This document shows positions 57,095 to 64,000 of a stretch of DNA of 64,000 nucleotides, in pieces. The position numbers and the translations under genes were made by a program. The stretch is taken from the NCBI GenBank assembly GCA_035578175.1, contig JAQMRL010000003.1:102846969-102910968 (forward strand), read 5' to 3'. The stretch's first letter is position 1. The number at the start of each line of letters is the position of its first letter. The stretch comes from Catonia carolina (taxonomy: Eukaryota > Arthropoda > Insecta > Hemiptera > Achilidae). The notes beneath the pieces are model-generated. The model was not told the DNA's origin. It did not search any database and saw nothing but the letters and a program-made list of their open reading frames with translations.

Positions 57095-57138
57095 TATAAA
57101 TAGTTAATATAAATATCAAATAAATAAATGCAGTGCTA

Positions 57139-57283
57139 TTTTTACTTTCTCTTTCCTCTATGAATATATAGGCAGGAAAGTATTGTTTTCATATCGACTT
57201 TTCGAAATCGAGTGTTCACAGGATCCACACGTTTTTAGACACCTTAAACCCAAAAAAACATGTTTTTAGCGATTGGTCTGCGC

Positions 57284-57324
<41 letters not shown>

Positions 57325-58066
57325 CGCGCGTGTGTGTGAACAAAAAATATTTCAAGAACGGAACATCGTACGAACTAGAAACTTAAAACTTACGTTAGGT
57401 ACTGCTACCGGACCCATCACGAACATTTTCATCAAAATCTGTCAACCGGAAGTAGTAGTTTATTCGTGTCATTTTTCACTTTTTTGCAATTTTCTCAAAA
57501 ACGGCTCTTACGACATTTTTTTTTAATTGCTTCGTTTACTACATTTTTTTATACTCTACAAGATAGGGTAGGCGCCATGTCTGATAAAATTCTTAGGGAG
57601 GCTGTCTTCTCGTAGATAATTTTTTTTTTAAGATTGCTGCTTTAATATGTATTTTAGGGAAAAATTTTATATAATAAAAGTTGTAGAAAATTTAAAATCC
57701 TACAACTTTTATTTTAAACATTCTTTTGTATAACGCTTAGTTTAGCGGTAATTAGTAATTTTCTGTTTTTTTGTTTTCATGAAAATCTAAAAAAATGGTT
57801 TTTATAAGATTTCGGTCTTAGTATGTATTACAACTACAACTTTTATTTGTAGCTTTTTTTCTCTACAGAGCCTAGTTTAGCATGAAAGAGTAACTTTTCG
57901 TATAATTAAGCCAAACTGAGTTTGATTTTCATTTTGCATCATTTATTCGTGATTAAAATAAGGTTACGTTTTTTGTTTATTTCTAATGTTTTATTACTAA
58001 TATTAGCTTATATTGTTCATTATTTGCATTGGCAAGAACAAGTCATCTGAGTTTTTTACACCAGAT
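57139..58066 (+). repeat. R950 repeat copy 8
   Basis: This full-length copy begins about 30 bp beyond the LINE target duplication. It starts TTTTTACTTTCTCTTTCC and has a long TG then GC microsatellite (57281-57338). The end is GGCAAGAACAAGTCATCTGA with a degraded hairpin, then CACCAGAT. Module B is partly deleted near 57828. Confidence 0.9.
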
Positions 58067-58069
58067 GTG

Positions 58070-59202
58070 TATTATATACATTATATTAGATTCCTAGACT
58101 TTAAAGCTGAATAACCGGGTTTCGACTTCGTGCTCTTATTCAGATAATAACCGAACATTATTGTATTATAACTGTTGACAGAAAATAGTTGCTAATATAT
58201 TTATATTACTAACCACAACCTCTTAACTAAAGAGTGATCTGAAAAAACATTACTCATACTTTCGCTGTTCATGTTAAGGTTGCAGTTTGATTCAAACTTG
58301 ACTAAATAGTTTTGGACTGAGCTACAATGATTTAAGTGCTGTGTTAAAAGTTCATTTGACTTAACGTAGACCTGTTGGAAGTATCCATTGTTATGAAATA
58401 TTGCACAGTAATAAACAATCTGTGCAAATAACTATAGAACTAATATTTCTCAAGTTTGTACACCTGCCTGAAAGTTGTCTCATTGCCAACACAATAAACC
58501 TATGTTTGAAAATTATTCTTATAATTCTTTCTGGAAGAAATTGTTGGGTAACTTCATGAATTACTTCTAACCGGTTTTTAAGGGATCCGTTACAAAATCC
58601 TAAGTATTGTGCCTAAATAAAAGGGGTACAAAAAGGTTATTGCTACAATTATTGTAAGTATTGATTATAAATATTGGGCAATCTTGGGGACCTTTCTGTG
58701 AAACTATTTAAATTATCAAAAGGAGTACCTATTGTACATCAAGTAAACACATAGAATTTTTTCTTACAAACTACTAAACCAATATCTTTAAAATTTTAAC
58801 AGCGTTTTATTGGAGCTTGTTCCTTAGGCTGGAATTTTTTTCACAAAAGTTTCACAAAACACTAAATACATATGTTAGATTACAAGAAACAAATATTTTG
58901 CCTGAAATATTATATGAAACCATTTATATTATAATTATTATTCATCAATGAAAAACTTAGCACACTTGGACATATTAGGTAAACATTGTATTGAAAATGT
59001 TTCATAATATGTAGTATTAAAAAAACATTTTTTTCAGAAAATTTCAAAACACATGCAACTAAGTGAACACAAGACAAACCGTATGCAATACAAAACCAAT
59101 ACTTAAACTAAAAATACAATAGAAAAATAACGTAAGTATATTAAGAAAAGTATTGCATATTAATGGATTCAAAACACCTAAATTTTGAGACTGCGCTTAA
59201 AT
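58070..59202. other. Unassigned sequence
   Basis: No gene or repeat is recognised between the two R950 copies that flank it in opposite orientations. Confidence 0.4.
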
Positions 59203-60150
59203 AAAAAATCTGGTGTGAAACACTCACACAACTTTCTCTTCCCAATGCAAGAAATTAACAATATAACCTAACATTAGTAATAAAACATTAGAAATAAACT
59301 AAAAACTAACCTCATAAAACATAACCTTATTTTAATCATGAGTGAATGATGCAAAATGAAAATCAACCTCAGTTTGGTCTAAAAATACGGGAAACCACTC
59401 TTTCACGCTAAACTAGGTTCTGTAGAGAAAAAAAGCTCTAAACAAAGTTGCAGATCTTTTAATTCCTTATTAATTTAATTATGTACACTTTTCTCTTAAA
59501 ATACATACTAAGACCGAAATTTTTTAAAACCATTTTTTTAGATTTTAATGAAAACAAAATGCAGAAAAACACTAATTACCGCTAAACTAAGCGGTATACA
59601 AACAAATGTTTGAAATAAAAGTTGTAGGATTTTAAATTGTCTACAACTTTTATTAAATACATTTTAGCGCTACAATTCATATTACAACCGCAATCTTAAA
59701 AAACCATTTTTTCACGAGAAATTAATTTTTCCAAGAATTTCAGCAGACATGGCGCCTACCCTATCTTATAAGGCAAAAAAATTAGTAAATGAGGCGATTT
59801 AAAAATTAAAACGTTGGAGCCGTTTTGGAGAAAATTGCAAAAAGTGACAAATTTGCTCGAATAAACTACTACTTCCACAACCTCCAACATACCTATTACA
59901 CACATATTTGTGGTTGAATGATTCTTTTTTATTGTTTTTTTTAATACGAACTTCGTTGCTGGTTGATCGATTTTCATAAAAGTGTTTGTGTCGGGTCGGG
60001 TAGTAGTATTTCACATAGGCTAAGTTTCAAGTTCGTAACATGTTTCGTTGTCGAGATATTTTGTTCACGCACCCCACACACGCACACAAAATCGACATGA
60101 AAACAATACTTTTCTTCCTATTTATTCATATAGGCAAGAGAAAGTAAAAA
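59203..60150 (-). repeat. R950 repeat copy 9, with a ~75-bp internal insertion
   Basis: Minus orientation, beginning AATCTGGTGTGAAACACTCA, CACAACTTTCTC and ending ATAGGCAAGAGAAAGTAAAA. The right-end hairpin matches the consensus exactly (GTGTGA / TCACAC). Between the ACTACTTCC block (59877) and TGGTTGATCGATTTTC (about 59960) it carries about 75 extra bp not seen in other copies. The microsatellite is short (60068-60088). Confidence 0.9.
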
Positions 60151-60753
60151 TAAATATATTTTTTTAATTTTTCGATCCCCTGTTACTTTAACGATTTTTA
60201 TGAATAGTTATTGTAAAATTAAAATTGGTTGCAAATATATCTTTCTCACAAAATTGTTTATAAATATATTTTTTCTACAGTTCACATTCATGTGATTTTG
60301 TAGTAAAATTAACTTTTAGTTTAACAGCCTAGTTACACACTCATCACTTGGCGTTAAATCAGGCGGAAGTAACTTCAAATCCATTACAGTTGTTTTCCGG
60401 ACCATTTCATGTAACTGTTAAACCCCCGGTTGAAATGTGGTAGCTTCAATTGCCCAATATTAACCAGAATCTTCTTATGAAGTACCTATAACGATCCCTA
60501 AGGGAACATAAAGTTTAAACTAAATAATTTTTGATTATGATTTGTTTTTTATACACTGGTACATTTATATTGTCATCTAAAATCTGTGGTTTAATATTAT
60601 TGGATCAGAGAGCTTTTTCGGTGAAATTTCAGTTTCAAAAAATTGACTTGAATCCATTGATTACTTCTAATCTTAGATGATTTCACTTCAATGTATTTCA
60701 TCGTTTTCTGCGTTAAATCGGAACTACTCTGAAATATCTAAGACCTAATATTA
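60151..60753. other. Unassigned sequence
   Basis: No gene, SINE box or repeat was recognised. Confidence 0.4.
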
Positions 60754-61616
60754 CCGTATTTACTTGTGTACGACGCGCACCCTAAAAACGGGAGTAAGTT
60801 TCTAAGAAATAATAAAATCTTGGTAATTACAATTCTATTAGAAGCTCCACCCAATTACTCTACCAAATTTATTTACTGAATTATGAATATAATTTCTTTC
60901 GCCTTTAAAGTTCTCAACTCCGTTGATATTGTTAACCCTTCTTGACGACAGTCTTTAATGTAGGACAATAGCTATTCTTCTACCTATGGAAATTTTCGTT
61001 TTCCTCAGCGAAATGCTATTCTTCTTTTTATTGGAATCTTAAAGCTTCTCTTTTTTCCTTCTTCAATCTCTTACACAGGATTCCGAAATGTCAACTTACG
61101 GCCCGCTGCATGGTTACCAATGTCTTCTGCTTCGAGACGAATTTTTAATTTTTCACCAGCAGTAAATGAACGCAAACGCTTTACAGAACTCGTTTTCACT
61201 TAATGAACTGTCTGAACCAAATACGCACCTGTTCTTGACTGGGCTGTAAACTGAAATGTATGAGTTGTACGTAAACGGTCTGTTTACCCGAAAATTCCAG
61301 AAGAAGACGAACTGAATAGACACTTTTGCTGTGAAGTTACACCGGACGTGACTCTCCACTACTTGTTATTTTACAAAGTGCCTATGTCGTTGTTAAATCC
61401 AAACAAATTGCATTTGTTTAAACAAATTCTATCCGAAATGCCATGAACAAATTAGCTTACCACCGGACAGTATTTGGCGAATTAGATTGTCATACAATCC
61501 AACCACATACCGGTATTGTATCTACCAGAAAACCCCGCATATGACGCGCACCTACGAATTTTTCGTTAGATTGTTAGAAAAAAGGCGCGCGAAAAAAGGT
61601 GTGCGAGTAAATACTG
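60754..61616 (-). mobile_element. pogo-like non-autonomous DNA transposon
   Basis: The ends read TA|CCGTATTTACTTGTGTACGA and GCGAGTAAATACTG|TA, inverted with a few mismatches. Subterminal GACGCGCACC blocks lie at both ends (about 60770 and 61545), in direct orientation. At about 863 bp it encodes, on the minus strand, only the DNA-binding part of a pogo-type transposase. Confidence 0.72.
60890..61210 (-). pseudogene. pogo-type transposase, two N-terminal HTH regions only
   Basis: On the minus strand, KRLRSFTAGEKLKIRLEAED and IGNHAAGRKLTF resemble the psq-type helix-turn-helix. The next part, in a second frame, contains ESCVRD-x-RRKK and RGKRKFP-x-VEE-like residues with stops. It leads to LLSYIKDCRQEGLTISTELR and TLKAKEI, which fits the CENP-B-type second helix-turn-helix. 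The DDE domain is absent; the left TIR follows soon after. Several stops and at least two frame changes make it inactive. The minus-strand 68-codon frame (61153-61359) only partly overlaps this signal and is not itself the gene. Confidence 0.65.
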
Positions 61617-61619
61617 TAC

Positions 61620-62365
61620 TAATACTGTAAGACTCGGTAACTCCGGGAATGTGTTGTACGAGCGAAACAAATTCGATGAAATTTAGGTATGCAGAAGATG
61701 AAAATGTGAAAAGCATTAATATTATTTTACAGAATGGTTAATTATAAACTGATAATACTTTAAGACATTAAATTATAATATGAAATTAATTTAATAAATT
61801 AAAGTTAAATATTTCGTAATATATTAGGAGATTGGTTGTGGCAATTTCCACATTGTTTTCTAATTCATAGTAAGTTACTGTACAAAATTGATTGTTCTCT
61901 AATAATTACTGTCTCTACTAAGTTCTTAGATTTCCTGTGCAATAAATTCCTGTGTGATTGTTCTACAATTCTATAGAATTCCTGGAATTCCTTTAACAAT
62001 ATCCTTGTTCTTTAATAATTAACGGTGCTGTATAGTTTTCAAAATATATTAAATTACTTCTTCTTCTTCTTGAAGTGCCTATTAAATTACTACGTCATTA
62101 AAATTTTTGTTAATTAGAGTTTCTATTAATATAATTAATTTAATGTGAGATGAACAATGTAAGGAGCTTACGATCTATTAAGCCATATGATTCAATCCGT
62201 TGTTAGCTTAAATCTATTCTCCTTATATTGATCCTGCTATTACACAAGACGTAAAAATAAACATAAAACGATTTCTCTTAACTTGGTTCTGGTAGCTCTG
62301 TAGAGTAATTTTCAACAATTATAAAATTCACATTGTTCTCTATACGTCTTGAAAATTATTTTCAT
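61620..62365. other. Unassigned AT-rich sequence
   Basis: A short TTCTTCTTCTTCTT run lies near 62057. Nothing else is recognised. Confidence 0.4.
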
Positions 62366-63305
62366 TTTTTACTTTCTGTTGCCTAAATGAATATAGAGGA
62401 AGGAAGGTATTATTTTCATGTCGATTTTTCACCGGATCCTCACGTTTTCAGACCCCCTGAAACCAAAAACATGTTTTTAGCGATTGGTCTGTGTGTGTGT
62501 GTGTGTGTGAACAGATTATTTCAGGAACGGAACATTGTGCGAACTTTAAACTTGAACTTAAGTTAGATACCACTAGAGGACTCGACACGAACATTTTCAT
62601 CAAAATCAGTCAACCGGAGGTAGTAGTTTATTCGTGTCATTTTCCACTTTTTTGCGATTTTCTCAAAAACGGCTTTTACGATTTTTTTAAAAAATCGCCT
62701 CATTTACTAAATGTTTTATGCTCTACGAGATAGGGTAGGTCCCATGTCTGCTAAAATTCTTGTGAGGCTGTCCTCTCGTAGAAAAAAAGGTTTTTTAAGA
62801 TTGCTGCTTCAATATGCTTTTTAGGAAAAAATTATTTAAAATAAACGTTGTAGAAAATGTAAAAACCTACAACTTTTATTTCAAACATTTTTTTTATAAC
62901 GCTTACTTTAGCAGTAATTAGCAATTTTCGGTTTTTTCTCACAAAAACGTGTAAAAATCAATTTTTTAAAGATTTCAGCCTTATTATGATTTCACGACAA
63001 AAAGTATATAATAAAATTGATAGGAAATTAAAAGATCTACAACTTTTATTTTGAATATTTTTCTGTACAGAATTTATTTTAGCGTGAAAGAGTGATTTTC
63101 CGTATTTTTAAGCCAAACTGAGGTTTATTTTCATTTTGCGTCTTCCACTTGAAAATTTTGCGTCTTCCACGATGAAAATTAGGTTATGTTTATTGAGGTT
63201 AGTTTTTTTTTTATTTCTAATGTTTTATTACTAATGTTAGGTTTATTGTTAATTATTTTCATTGGCAAGAGAAAGATGTATGAGTGTTCCACACCAGATT
63301 TTTTT
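62366..63305 (+). repeat. R950 repeat copy 10
   Basis: Full-length copy: TTTTACTTTCTGTTGCC at the start, a short TG tract (62489-62508), both modules, and GGCAAGAGAAAG, GTATGAGTGTTCCACACCAG, ATTTTTTT at the end. A 16-bp block (AAAATTTTGCGTCTTCCA) is tandemly repeated near 63130-63170. Confidence 0.92.
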
Positions 63306-64000
63306 ATGAACGATATATAGTAGAAAATTGATAAGTTCACCACTAGTTGTAAACTAATAGATTTCGTTTCTCTAAAATGAACTATAGTTGGTTTCACGTT
63401 CAGAATACAGTATGGAAAGTCCATAAGCAATGTATTTCATATGGGAGTTTGAGCGCTACTACACTAAGTAAAAATGTTGACTCCACGCCACAACACGTTC
63501 TCATTTACAAACTCCTATTGAATAACGTAATACGAAAACATGCTTAATATTTGTATAGTTTTAAAGATCAGGTACCGACAATATTGTTGTAGTAATGGAA
63601 TTGTTTACCAATTTTATTGTCGTTTTTAATTAAAGTATTTTTAATTTAAAGTAAAGAAAAGTTATTGTCTAAATCTTTTTGATCGTTTAAATAACAGTCG
63701 TTAGTATCTCAGAAAGGTTTAAAATTAGTAATAAAACTCCCGTGGCCTTACAGTGATCGTGACGAAAAGAGAGACGTCGTATCTCTTTCTCTTAAACATA
63801 CCTACGGTCTCTTATATAAATATTAGTGTAATAATAAAATTTACTGTGTAATAAAATACGATTCATTAGGAAGCGAAAGGATTATTTTTCAGAATTTTTT
63901 GATTAAAAATTAGCTTGTTAGAGCGTAGTAAGGGGTACTCTAAATATTTTTGCCCGTGACCTTCAGATGGTGTCGGCGGAGGAGGTTATTTTATTGGCTG
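63306..64000. other. Unassigned sequence to window end
   Basis: No gene or repeat family is recognised. The final ~60 bases are GC-richer but carry no clear motif. Confidence 0.4.

Noticed and set aside
3890..63305. R950 as a retroposon with poly(A)
   Set aside because: T-rich or A-rich sequence is present at both ends, there is no Pol III box or coding region, and the two empty-site comparisons show no 7-20 bp target duplication.

Overview
The window looks like repeat-rich, AT-rich DNA of an insect, or less certainly another arthropod. I see no host gene. Nearly everything recognisable is a transposable element: Jockey-type and RTE-type LINEs, tRNA-derived SINEs with a LINE-like 3' tail, mariner, pogo/Tigger, hAT-like and piggyBac-like DNA elements, and long-TIR elements. 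Order and species cannot be fixed from the sequence. There are no bacterial-style operons and no CRISPR arrays; several tRNA-like stretches are SINE heads, not tRNA genes.

Layout. 1-8640: Jockey fragments (1158, 4217), a TIR element with a DUF4817-like helix-turn-helix remnant (3023-3765), a Tigger-like element (6831-7535) and the first copy of a dispersed 390-bp repeat. 8641-26780: copies of a ~935-bp repeat (called R950 here), SINEs of two families, two more 390-bp repeats and a four-copy tandem repeat (25130-25650). 26785-29105: a long inverted-repeat element carrying a SINE and an R950 copy. 30110-36520: three Jockey fragments, two R950 copies, DUF4817-like debris and a SINE with an 11-bp target duplication. 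37370-46390: SINEs, a piggyBac-like MITE, a Jockey fragment and a hAT-like element with a deleted mariner inside it. 48580-57094: the LINE-dense part. A nearly intact RTE element (50363-53750) sits in the 3' UTR of a 5'-truncated Jockey copy (50103-54077), followed by a 5'-truncated antisense LINE (54244-57094) with a 15-bp target duplication. 57139-64000: three R950 copies and a pogo-like element (60754-61616).

How the parts relate. Many insertions are nested, so relative ages can be read: Jockey then RTE; hAT-like then mariner; long inverted-repeat element then SINE and R950; R950 then Jockey; Jockey then R950. One SINE type ends in the same 3' tail as a Jockey copy, which suggests the LINE machinery moves the SINE. 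Four DNA transposons keep an N-terminal DNA-binding region but have lost all or most of the catalytic part.

The best candidate for something undescribed is R950: ten copies (about 14% of the window), with subterminal inverted motifs, a right-end hairpin, a TG/GC microsatellite at a fixed internal place, two diverged tandem modules, T-rich insertion sites and no clear target duplication. This resembles non-autonomous Helentron (DINE-1-like) elements. The assignment is an inference.
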